From Deltaproteobacteria bacterium (GTDB lineage: Bacteria; Desulfobacterota; JAJRXV01): DNA of 47,805 nucleotides. A model generated the notes under the pieces. The model searched no databases. It was not told the origin of the DNA and saw nothing but the letters and a program-made list of their open reading frames with translations. The stretch is from the NCBI GenBank assembly GCA_024275075.1, contig JAJRZU010000012.1, positions 1-47,805 of the forward strand, read 5' to 3'. The stretch's first letter is position 1, and every line of letters starts with the position of its first letter. Positions 1 through 8,314 of this stretch are shown one piece after another. The translations under genes and the position numbers were made by a program.

Positions 1-45
1 AAACAGGCGGCGAGGGAGTACCTGCTCGCCAAGGACTTGATCTGA
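1..45 (+). CDS. C-terminal end of an upstream gene (partial)
   Basis: Frame 1 is open from the first base and encodes 14 residues ending AREYLLAKDLI before TGA at 43-45. The next gene starts one base after this stop, so this is very likely the last part of the preceding gene in the same operon. The residues are helical and alanine/leucine rich, as at the end of a TPR-like or other helical protein, but the fragment is too short to name. Confidence 0.6.
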   Translation, partial: KQAAREYLLAKDLI

Positions 46-46
46 C

Positions 47-838
47 ATGAAAAAATTTAAATTATACATAATGGCCCTCATGCTGCTGACCGGTTGTCAC
101 AGCGGGCAGATAGCCGCGGACAAAGGCGCCGCAAAGCCGCCGGCCGCCGCGGAGATATCTGGAATCATCACCAGCGATACGACGCTGAGCGGTGATGTAC
201 TGGTAGCCGGTGACGTATACGTCCCTGAGGGCGTGACGCTCACCATTTTGCCCGGTACGAGGCTCACTGTGCGGATGAGCGAAAGCACCAAGGTGCTCCC
301 GACATACCTTTCACCGAAAACCGAGCTTCTCGTAAGGGGGCGCATCATCGCGAAGGGCGCGAAGGATGACAGGATCGTCTTTCTATCCGACCAGGAGAGT
401 GCTGGGATGAAGGATTATGAGGGGATAATACTCCTTGAGAGCGAGGAAGCCGTTTTCGAGAACTGCACATTCAGTAACGCCTATGCCGCGGTCACGGCGT
501 TCAGATCGACATTAACGCTATCCTCGTGCGAATTCGTCAACTGCTTCTACGCCATCTCCGCGAACGGCTCTGTGGTCACGGTAACAGGGAATGTCGTGAG
601 AGACTGCGACAAGGGGATGTACTTTCACAAGGGAACAACCGGCAGCGTCACCGGCAGCGGGTTCACCAACTGCCTGGAAGACGGGATATTTATCGACAAT
701 ACGAGCTCCGTTGAGATAACGGGTAATTCATTCACAGACAATCTTTGGGGCATCTCGACGATATCGTATGCAGGCGACTTCACCAAAAACAATGAATTTA
801 AGAATAATATCAAAGATGTAAGGCGGTTAAACTATTGA
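47..838 (+). CDS. NosD-like parallel beta-helix lipoprotein
   Basis: A 263-residue secreted protein with a lipoprotein signal (MKK start, hydrophobic core, lipobox LLTGC with Cys17). The mature part opens with the beta-helix entry motif 'VPEGVTLTILPGTRL', followed by rungs rich in N, G, V and S such as 'ENCTFSNAYAAV' and 'ITGNSFTDNLWGI'. This fits the NosD/CASH right-handed parallel beta-helix family. It is the first of three such proteins in this operon. It starts one base after the preceding stop and its own stop overlaps the next start, so translation is probably coupled. No catalytic residues are recognisable. A structural or ligand-presenting role at the outer or inner membrane is inference. 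Confidence 0.85.
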   Translation: MKKFKLYIMALMLLTGCHSGQIAADKGAAKPPAAAEISGIITSDTTLSGDVLVAGDVYVPEGVTLTILPGTRLTVRMSESTKVLPTYLSPKTELLVRGRIIAKGAKDDRIVFLSDQESAGMKDYEGIILLESEEAVFENCTFSNAYAAVTAFRSTLTLSSCEFVNCFYAISANGSVVTVTGNVVRDCDKGMYFHKGTTGSVTGSGFTNCLEDGIFIDNTSSVEITGNSFTDNLWGISTISYAGDFTKNNEFKNNIKDVRRLNY

Positions 839-1944
839 TGACGCGCTTTTTCATTTACATAATATCATTCAGCATGTTACTGATCATACTCACCGCGTCA
901 AGCGCGCCGTGCGAAGAATACAGCCGCGTGTACGGTAACGAGACGATATTCAAGGACACCACGTGGTCAGGTAAGGTGCTGATACAGGACATTGTGACGG
1001 TATTCGCGGACGTGACGTTGACTATTGAACCAGGAACGGTTATCATGTTTGAGAAGCGCGACACCAACGGTGACGGTTTCGGTGAGAACGAGATATACAT
1101 TCAAGGCGAGGTGATCGCGATAGGTACGCGGGCGGCGCCGATAATTTTCACGTCCGCCGAGAAGGTAAAGCGCCCGGGAGACTGGGGGGCTATCAACATG
1201 ATGATCTCCGAGGATAAGCGAAACATCTTCTCAAACTGCGTACTGGAATACTCATATCGCGGGTTCCACGCTCATTTCTCCGCGATGAACCTCGTTGACT
1301 GCGAGATAAAGAATAACTTTCTGGCGGTACAGTTTCAGGACTCGAAGGTGACTATAAAGGGCTGCAACATCCACGATAACAATCAGGGGATGCAGTTTCG
1401 CGACTCGACCCTTTTGATGGAGGGCACAAACCTTACCAATAACAATATCGGTATCCGGTGCGTTTACAGCGAGGTCGATTTCAGGGGTAATGAGATATCC
1501 GGCTCTTCTATGACGGGTTTTCGGGCAAGGGGCTCTACTGTGGAGATCACCGGCGGCAAGGTGGAAGGCTGCCGGTCGGGCATCACCGCTCAGGATTCAT
1601 CGATCACCGTAAAGGGTTCGATGATACTGAACAACATGGAGGACGGCCTGTCGCTACACAATTCAGACACGAAAATATCTGGTAATATCATCATGTTAAA
1701 CGGTGACGACGGGATTTTCCTTGAAAATACCACCGCGGTGATTAATAATAACAACATATTCAATAACGCGAAGTACAACGTCTCGCTCGAGCAGCCGGGC
1801 GGCGTTGACGCAAAAAACAACTACTGGGGAACTGACGACCCCGACAAACTAGACGAATTCAACTTTGACAAAAAAGACTCTGGCTCCCTTGGTGAGATTG
1901 ACATCGGCGGCTACTTTGATACAGAAATACATTTAACGGAATAA
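838..1944 (+). CDS. NosD-like secreted parallel beta-helix protein
   Basis: About 368 residues with an N-terminal signal peptide (hydrophobic stretch to about residue 23, then SSAPCEE). The entry motif 'VTLTIEPGTVIMFEKRD' is followed by about ten beta-helix rungs with repeated N-N-x-I, G-N-x-I and 'DSTLLMEG' patterns, ending in 'NNYWGTDDPDKLDE', a common end motif of this family. I chose the ATG at 838-840 because it overlaps the previous stop as TGATG; an in-frame TTG at 835 would add one residue. It is longer than its two beta-helix neighbours and lacks a lipobox, so it is probably released or held by partners. Confidence 0.85.
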   Translation: MTRFFIYIISFSMLLIILTASSAPCEEYSRVYGNETIFKDTTWSGKVLIQDIVTVFADVTLTIEPGTVIMFEKRDTNGDGFGENEIYIQGEVIAIGTRAAPIIFTSAEKVKRPGDWGAINMMISEDKRNIFSNCVLEYSYRGFHAHFSAMNLVDCEIKNNFLAVQFQDSKVTIKGCNIHDNNQGMQFRDSTLLMEGTNLTNNNIGIRCVYSEVDFRGNEISGSSMTGFRARGSTVEITGGKVEGCRSGITAQDSSITVKGSMILNNMEDGLSLHNSDTKISGNIIMLNGDDGIFLENTTAVINNNNIFNNAKYNVSLEQPGGVDAKNNYWGTDDPDKLDEFNFDKKDSGSLGEIDIGGYFDTEIHLTE

Positions 1945-1954
1945 GGACGGAAAA

Positions 1955-2854
1955 TTGAAAAAATTACTGGTTTATCTTATCGCATTACTTTTGACGGCGG
2001 CGCTCTTCTCATGCAAGCAGGGGGCGAAGGATGGCAGGGTGTACAAAATCGCGTACATGATCTGCAACAATACCCGGGAGACGAACGAGCGGTTTGTTCC
2101 GCTCACAAACTACCTGACCGAGAAGACCGGTTACAAATTCGAGCTGTATACCGTCAATACGCAGGACTTTGTTTCTGAGTACGAGAAGAAGAAATTCGAC
2201 TTCACGCACACGAACTCGTACCTGTTTTACCTGCTCAAGAAGACGAAGGGCGCGAAATATCTCTGCACAGAGAAACGCGGCGCCTACGGTACCCGCACAA
2301 AGGGCGTTATTTTCACCCTGAAATCGAGCGGAATAGACAGCATCGCGGCTATCAAGGGGAAGAAGGTGCTCTTTGGCCCCGTCTTCGCGCCATACGCCTT
2401 CCTTGCACAATACGATCTTTTGGTGAATGACGGGGTTGACCCCGAAGAGGATATCATCTACGCGATACCCTGGGGCTCGTTCAAGCACCAGAAGGTGGTC
2501 TATGGCGTGCTGTACAATGATTTCGATGTCGGCGCCGTCTCCTCATTGGATCTTGAGATGATGGCGAAGGAGGGCAAGATAAACATCAACGATTTCAACA
2601 TCATCGCCGAGAGCCCGCTACTGCCGTACTGCACTTTCGGTTATGCGGACGGGGTACCCGCCAAGGTGGTGAAGAGCGTGAACGACGCGCTCCTTGGCCT
2701 CACCGAAAACGACACCGCGGCGGTCGGCAATGAGACTCTGGCGATATTCAAGCGCGCTTTCATAGACGGTTATGAAGTGGTGGATGAGAGCGAGTATGAC
2801 ATCATCGACCGATACGCGAAGACCGCGAAGCTACCGCCGTACGAAGAATTTTAA
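1955..2854 (+). CDS. PhnD-type oxyanion ABC substrate-binding lipoprotein
   Basis: A 299-residue periplasmic binding protein with lipobox LFSC (Cys20). The body follows the PhnD/phosphonate-binding fold: 'YKIAYMICNNTRETNERF' at the start, 'FDFTHTNSYLFYLL', 'GVIFTLKSSGIDSIAAIKGK' for the second lobe, then 'VVYGVLYNDFDVGAVSS'. The start is TTG at 1955, with the ribosome site AAGGACGG just upstream and no better in-frame start. No ABC permease or ATPase gene lies nearby, so this is an orphan binding protein. Known relatives bind phosphate, phosphite, phosphonate or other oxyanions; the ligand here cannot be read from sequence. The YedE-type transporter in the operon makes a selenium or sulfur oxyanion worth considering (inference). 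Confidence 0.8.
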   Translation: MKKLLVYLIALLLTAALFSCKQGAKDGRVYKIAYMICNNTRETNERFVPLTNYLTEKTGYKFELYTVNTQDFVSEYEKKKFDFTHTNSYLFYLLKKTKGAKYLCTEKRGAYGTRTKGVIFTLKSSGIDSIAAIKGKKVLFGPVFAPYAFLAQYDLLVNDGVDPEEDIIYAIPWGSFKHQKVVYGVLYNDFDVGAVSSLDLEMMAKEGKININDFNIIAESPLLPYCTFGYADGVPAKVVKSVNDALLGLTENDTAAVGNETLAIFKRAFIDGYEVVDESEYDIIDRYAKTAKLPPYEEF

Positions 2855-2863
2855 GGGCATGAT

Positions 2864-3385
2864 ATGTTTGAGAAAATAAACTATGTGTCGCTGGTCATAC
2901 TCACCGGAATACTCGCCTTTTTCCTATACAGCGGCGGGAACGCTAACTGGAAGGAAGCGCCGGGCAGGGATTTCTACGCGATGGCGGCTCAGAGCAATAT
3001 TTCGGCAAAGGAGAAGGAAGCGAAGATAAAGAAGCGCTATGGCGGCATCGAGGAGATGATCGGCGCCGGCCAGCTCGAAAAAGCGCTCCTCACGCTCAAG
3101 CAGATGGAAACGGGCTACAAGAAGGACGCGCACCTTTATTTCCTGCAAGGTCAGATTTACGCAAAGATGAAGTTATATAAAGAATCGATAACGAATTTTT
3201 TTAAAGCGGTCAAGCTTGACCCTGACTATGTAGATGAGGGTTGCTCGCTTTACAAGGGCACTTTGATCAAAGAGGTCACCCTGGACGCGATGGATTATTA
3301 TAAAGGCAAAAGCGACGCGGGGAGCAAGTCCGCGAAGAAGCTGGTATTCGCGATGCAGCGCAGATTGGCAGGGAGCTGCGAATGA
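2864..3385 (+). CDS. Membrane-anchored TPR protein
   Basis: A 173-residue protein with one N-terminal membrane segment (residues about 6-24, 'VSLVILTGILAFFLYSGG') and no lipobox. Residues about 62-125 form tetratricopeptide-like helices: 'LEKALLTLKQMETGYKKDA' then 'AHLYFLQGQIYAKMKLYKES' and 'FFKAVKLDPDYVDEG'. It probably sits on the periplasmic side of the inner membrane and bridges partners. It starts 9 bases after the binding-protein gene and its stop overlaps the transporter start (ATGA at 3382-3385), which ties it to the transporter. Its exact role is unknown. Confidence 0.75.
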   Translation: MFEKINYVSLVILTGILAFFLYSGGNANWKEAPGRDFYAMAAQSNISAKEKEAKIKKRYGGIEEMIGAGQLEKALLTLKQMETGYKKDAHLYFLQGQIYAKMKLYKESITNFFKAVKLDPDYVDEGCSLYKGTLIKEVTLDAMDYYKGKSDAGSKSAKKLVFAMQRRLAGSCE

Positions 3386-4443
3386 AAAAGAGATTCAGCC
3401 AGAGTTCCATAGTGATCTTCACCGGTGCGCTCCTGGGCGTTATCTCCATCGTGCTCGTCTATTACGGTAACCCGAAGAACTCCGGAATCTGCGTGTCATG
3501 CTTCATCGAAAACATCGCCGGCGCACTGGGGCTGCACCCGAACCCGCGCCTGCAATATCTGCGCCCCGAGCTGCTCGGGTTCCTGCTCGGCGCTTCGATA
3601 AGCGCGCTTTTCGGCGGCGATTTCAAGGCGCGCGCTACGAACGCGCCGCTCGTTCCTTTTATCACCGGCGCTCTGCTCATCGTCGGTTCCGCTGTATTCA
3701 TCGGGTGCCCGATTAAGCTGTTCATACGATTTTCCGCGGGTGACCTGACGTCAATCGCCGGTATCGCCGGTCTGATCGCCGGTGTCTATATCGGTATCAA
3801 GTACCTGCAAAACGGCTTCACTTTCGGCGACGCTAAGGACTCACCGAACTTCTTTGCGTGGCTGCTACCGGCGGCGGTGATCATCCTCATCGTCTTTTTG
3901 TTCTACGAACCGAATTTTATATTCTTCAGCAAAAAAGGGTCGGCGACGATGCACGCACCGAAACTCATATCACTTGGCGCGGGCATTTTGTTAGGGGTCT
4001 TCGCCCAGCGCTCGAGGTTCTGCATAACCGGCAGCATAAGGGACACAATCCTCATGCGAAGCATAAAAGGCGGAACAGGGCTCATCGCGTTAATCGGATT
4101 CGCGATACTATTCAACGTTATTTTCGGTTATTTCAACCTTGGTATGAATGGTCAGCAGAGCTCGCACCTTGACCACCTCTGGAGCTTCCTTGGGATGGCG
4201 CTGGTCGGTATCGGGTCGGTCATGATAAACGGGTGTCCGTTCCGGCAGATCATACGCTCTGGCGAGGGCGACATAGACGCGGTGATGGCTGTCTTGGGGA
4301 TGGTAGCCGGCGGAGCGTTTGTGCAGACGTTTAACATCGCGAGTACCACCCGGGGCGTTACCTTCGCCGGCAAGGTCGCGATCATTACCGGGCTTATCTT
4401 TGTCACGGCATTAGGGCTCTCTTCACGGGATGAGGACATTTAA
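3382..4443 (+). CDS. yedE: YedE/YeeE-family membrane transporter, putative selenium transporter
   Basis: A 353-residue polytopic membrane protein with about ten membrane segments in two homologous halves. The halves carry cysteine motifs typical of YeeE/YedE transporters: 'SGICVSCFIENIAGALGL' and 'FIGCPIKLF' in the first, and 'QRSRFCITGSIRD' and 'NGCPFRQIIRSGEGD' in the second. Family members import thiosulfate through conserved Cys residues (YeeE). The motif set here looks more like the subfamily linked by comparative genomics to selenium metabolism. I recognise that subfamily from memory, and its substrate is not settled. Its start overlaps the TPR gene stop, with GGGAG as ribosome site. 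Confidence 0.78.
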   Translation: MKKRFSQSSIVIFTGALLGVISIVLVYYGNPKNSGICVSCFIENIAGALGLHPNPRLQYLRPELLGFLLGASISALFGGDFKARATNAPLVPFITGALLIVGSAVFIGCPIKLFIRFSAGDLTSIAGIAGLIAGVYIGIKYLQNGFTFGDAKDSPNFFAWLLPAAVIILIVFLFYEPNFIFFSKKGSATMHAPKLISLGAGILLGVFAQRSRFCITGSIRDTILMRSIKGGTGLIALIGFAILFNVIFGYFNLGMNGQQSSHLDHLWSFLGMALVGIGSVMINGCPFRQIIRSGEGDIDAVMAVLGMVAGGAFVQTFNIASTTRGVTFAGKVAIITGLIFVTALGLSSRDEDI

Positions 4444-4445
4444 CT

Positions 4446-5258
4446 ATGCGGATATTCATTAAGGCAGCGTTGCCGATATTAATTATTATGTTCTTCACAT
4501 CGATCCCTGGCGCGAAGGATTATGATTTTTACTATGAGGGACAGGCATCGCTGACGAAAGACACCGAGTTTTTCGGCGCCGTTTACATTAAGGAGAAGCT
4601 GCGGGTTCCTAAGGGGGTGACGCTTACCATCAGAGCTGGTACGGTCATCAGGTTCGGACATCCGGGGCTGAGCGACGACGGTAACGTCGATTCCTCGATC
4701 ATCGTTGAGGGGAGGATATCCGCTGTCGGCACCAGGGCCGCGCCGATAGTATTCACCAGCGCTCAAGCCAGGCAGAAGAGCGCATTCGGTGAGATCTACC
4801 TTAGTGAGGCAAAGGACTCTACCTTCGAGTTCTGCAATTTCCTTTATTCGCACTGGGGGCTGCATGTCCATGAAAGCAACGTGACTGTGAGAAACTGCCT
4901 GTTCAAAGAGACATTCGGCGGGATCCGGTTCAAAGGCGACACTGTGACCGCTATAAATAACGAGTTCGTCAACAGTGATGTATCATTCCGGTTCTGGCAG
5001 GCGTCACCGGTTATCGTGGATAACAGGTTCGTTGATGTCACCACCGCGATATTTGCGCGGGAACAGGTGAAGGCGCCTGTGATCACCGGCAACACTTTTC
5101 GCGGTACAAAGGATTATTATATTAAATTAGGTGAACTGCAAGAAGACGATATTACTCTCACAGGCAGCGATTTCGGAACTACAGACAAAAAAGAGATAAG
5201 CGCCAAGATCTTCGACAAAGAGGATGAAGACTACATCGGCAGGGTGATCATCAAGTAA
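4446..5258 (+). CDS. NosD-like secreted parallel beta-helix protein, last gene of the operon
   Basis: A 270-residue protein with a cleavable-looking signal peptide (residues 1-22, ending SIPGA). It has the same entry motif as the two upstream proteins ('VPKGVTLTIRAGTVIRFG') and rungs such as 'NVTVRNCLFKETFGGIRF' and 'PVITGNTFRGTKDYYI'. It has fewer rungs than the 835-1944 protein and no lipobox. It begins two bases after the transporter stop, with GAGG about 12 bases upstream of the ATG. A binding protein, a TPR protein, a transporter and three beta-helix proteins in one operon suggest one envelope assembly, but I know of no described system with exactly this set. Confidence 0.82.
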   Translation: MRIFIKAALPILIIMFFTSIPGAKDYDFYYEGQASLTKDTEFFGAVYIKEKLRVPKGVTLTIRAGTVIRFGHPGLSDDGNVDSSIIVEGRISAVGTRAAPIVFTSAQARQKSAFGEIYLSEAKDSTFEFCNFLYSHWGLHVHESNVTVRNCLFKETFGGIRFKGDTVTAINNEFVNSDVSFRFWQASPVIVDNRFVDVTTAIFAREQVKAPVITGNTFRGTKDYYIKLGELQEDDITLTGSDFGTTDKKEISAKIFDKEDEDYIGRVIIK

Positions 5259-5304
5259 GTATCCGCCCGCTGTCCACCATTTTTAAAAAAAAATAAAAAA
5301 AGGG

Positions 5305-5332
5305 TTGCTTTTTAAATAAATGTGCTTATATT
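5305..5332 (+). promoter_or_regulatory. Sigma-70-type promoter of groES-groEL
   Basis: A -35 box TTGCTT (5305-5310) and -10 box TATATT (5327-5332) are separated by 16 bases. The predicted start, near 5339, falls just upstream of the CIRCE operator, the usual arrangement for HrcA repression. Confidence 0.7.
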
Positions 5333-5346
5333 ATATGCGTTTTCAA

Positions 5347-5373
5347 TTAGCACTCAGTGCCGTCGAGTGCTAA
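5347..5373 (+). promoter_or_regulatory. CIRCE operator (HrcA binding site)
   Basis: A perfect inverted repeat TTAGCACTC-N9-GAGTGCTAA matches the CIRCE consensus in both arms and spacer length. It lies between the promoter and groES, so HrcA should repress the operon and release it on heat shock. hrcA itself is not in the window. Confidence 0.97.
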
Positions 5374-5424
5374 CAGCCATACAATAATCATAAAATAAGT
5401 TAATTAAAGAAAGGAGAAAGTTCT

Positions 5425-5721
5425 ATGGGTAATGTTAAGTTAAGACCTCTTCACGACAGGATATTGGTAAAGAGATCAGAAGAGGAAACGAAGACGAAGG
5501 GTGGCATCATCATTCCTGATACCGCGAAGGAGAAACCGTTAGAGGGTACAATCATTTCCGCGGGCAATGGCAAGATATTAGAGAATGGCGACAAGGTACC
5601 GTTAGAGGTAAAGAAGGGGGATACGATCCTTTTTGGTAAGTATGCCGGCACCGAGATCAAGATCGACGGCGAAGAGTATCTCATGATGCGCGAAGAAGAT
5701 GTACTTGGAATTATTGAGTAA
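5425..5721 (+). CDS. groES: Co-chaperonin GroES (Cpn10)
   Basis: 98 residues, the normal GroES length. Diagnostic stretches are '[12 protein letters not shown]' at the start, the mobile loop '[20 protein letters not shown]' at about residues 18-37, and the end '[15 protein letters not shown]'. It forms the heptameric lid of the GroEL chamber in the cytoplasm. The ribosome site GGAG lies about 10 bases upstream of the ATG. It is the first gene of the CIRCE-controlled operon, 55 bases before groEL. Confidence 0.98.
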   Translation: MGNVKLRPLHDRILVKRSEEETKTKGGIIIPDTAKEKPLEGTIISAGNGKILENGDKVPLEVKKGDTILFGKYAGTEIKIDGEEYLMMREEDVLGIIE

Positions 5722-5776
5722 ATTTGATCTAACTAAATCTAATACTAAAAGGGTAATTAACAAGGAGGTAGGATAA

Positions 5777-7420
<1,644 letters not shown>

Positions 7421-7452
7421 CCTTGTTACCTGAAATATTGATTTACACTAAG

Positions 7453-7479
7453 AGCCCCTAATTATTGGGGGCTTTTTTT
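7453..7479 (+). terminator. Intrinsic terminator of groES-groEL
   Basis: The hairpin stem AGCCCC / GGGGCT, extended by a TAA/TTA pairing near the loop, is followed by seven T residues at 7473-7479. It lies 33 bases after the groEL stop. Confidence 0.9.
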
Positions 7480-7515
7480 GTGCGCTAAACAGCCTCTGTG
7501 AACTATTATGTTTCC

Positions 7516-8187
7516 TTAAAGATCTTTGTGGCACCTTTTACACAAAACATCTTTTGACGGCGCAAATAGATTCTCGCTAAATGAAGCGTGCGGATCGTGA
7601 CAACCGGTGCAGATGAAGCTCTCCCAGTCCTTTTTGAAGCGTGGGGCGATCTTGATCTTTTTACCATCGCTTTTCCCAGTGATAGAATGATGAGACGGGC
7701 TTAGCTCGTGGCACTTCGCGCAAAGACTGTTTTCGCGGGCAAGCAGTGGCACGCCCTTTTCCTGCGTATCGTGACAGTCCGCACAGCCGGTTAGCAGCGG
7801 TTTGTGATAGAACGCTTTTGCAAAACCGTCTGGCACAGTCATCGCACCATTATCGTAAAATATTTTGATATGTATATTACCCGCTATGATCTCGTTTTCA
7901 CCCTCATAAAGCTCCAGCTCATGGTTGAAGACCCTGTCATCAAAGAAAACCGTTTCACTTGACTCCTCATCGCCAAACTGCGTCCTGCCCTTTACGGTTA
8001 TCTTTATCTCGTCCTTGTCTGCGGTGTCCTCTGAGCCGGTTACCACCACAGCGCTTTTTTCGGTTACAGAGTTATCAATCGGGCGTATTATGGAGAGCTT
8101 GGCGGATACCGGAGCGCTGAAAAGGAACACATTCAAGAAGATCATGGTTATTATCTGTTTGCTTAGGTTCAGTACTCTTTCTTGCAT
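7516..8187 (-). CDS. Periplasmic tetraheme cytochrome c with N-terminal Ig-like domain
   Basis: A 223-residue exported protein with a signal peptide (hydrophobic residues about 12-29, ending PVSA). Residues about 30-125 form a beta-sandwich-like domain ('LSIIRPIDNSVTEKSAVVVT', 'ELYEGENEI'). The C-terminal half has four heme motifs: CADCH, CAKCH, CTGCH and CKRCH, with 'SPSHHS' and 'CHDPHAS' giving likely distal histidines. Spacing resembles paired-CXXCH domains. It lies downstream of a 14-heme cytochrome gene but after a terminator-like hairpin, so it may be expressed on its own. A possible promoter is TTTACA then TATATA just upstream. A small electron shuttle feeding the larger cytochromes is a reasonable inference. 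Confidence 0.88.
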   Translation of the reverse strand: MQERVLNLSKQIITMIFLNVFLFSAPVSAKLSIIRPIDNSVTEKSAVVVTGSEDTADKDEIKITVKGRTQFGDEESSETVFFDDRVFNHELELYEGENEIIAGNIHIKIFYDNGAMTVPDGFAKAFYHKPLLTGCADCHDTQEKGVPLLARENSLCAKCHELSPSHHSITGKSDGKKIKIAPRFKKDWESFICTGCHDPHASFSENLFAPSKDVLCKRCHKDL

Positions 8188-8253
8188 ACTGATATATATC
8201 GTATATAATATATTTTGTAAAGCCGATTTTTTCAGTCCTGTAAGCAGTACAAG

Positions 8254-8286
8254 AAAAGTGCGAAAGGTTTCCCGATCGCACTTTTT
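8254..8286 (-). terminator. Intrinsic terminator after the first 14-heme cytochrome gene
   Basis: Arms AAAAGTGCGA and TCGCACTTTT form a 10-bp stem with a 12-base loop, with T-rich sequence on both strands, so it can work in either direction. A similar hairpin (AAAGTGCG...CGCACTTT) lies after the second 14-heme gene. Confidence 0.85.
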
Positions 8287-8314
8287 ATACCACTTTATAG
8301 ATTACAAAACGATA

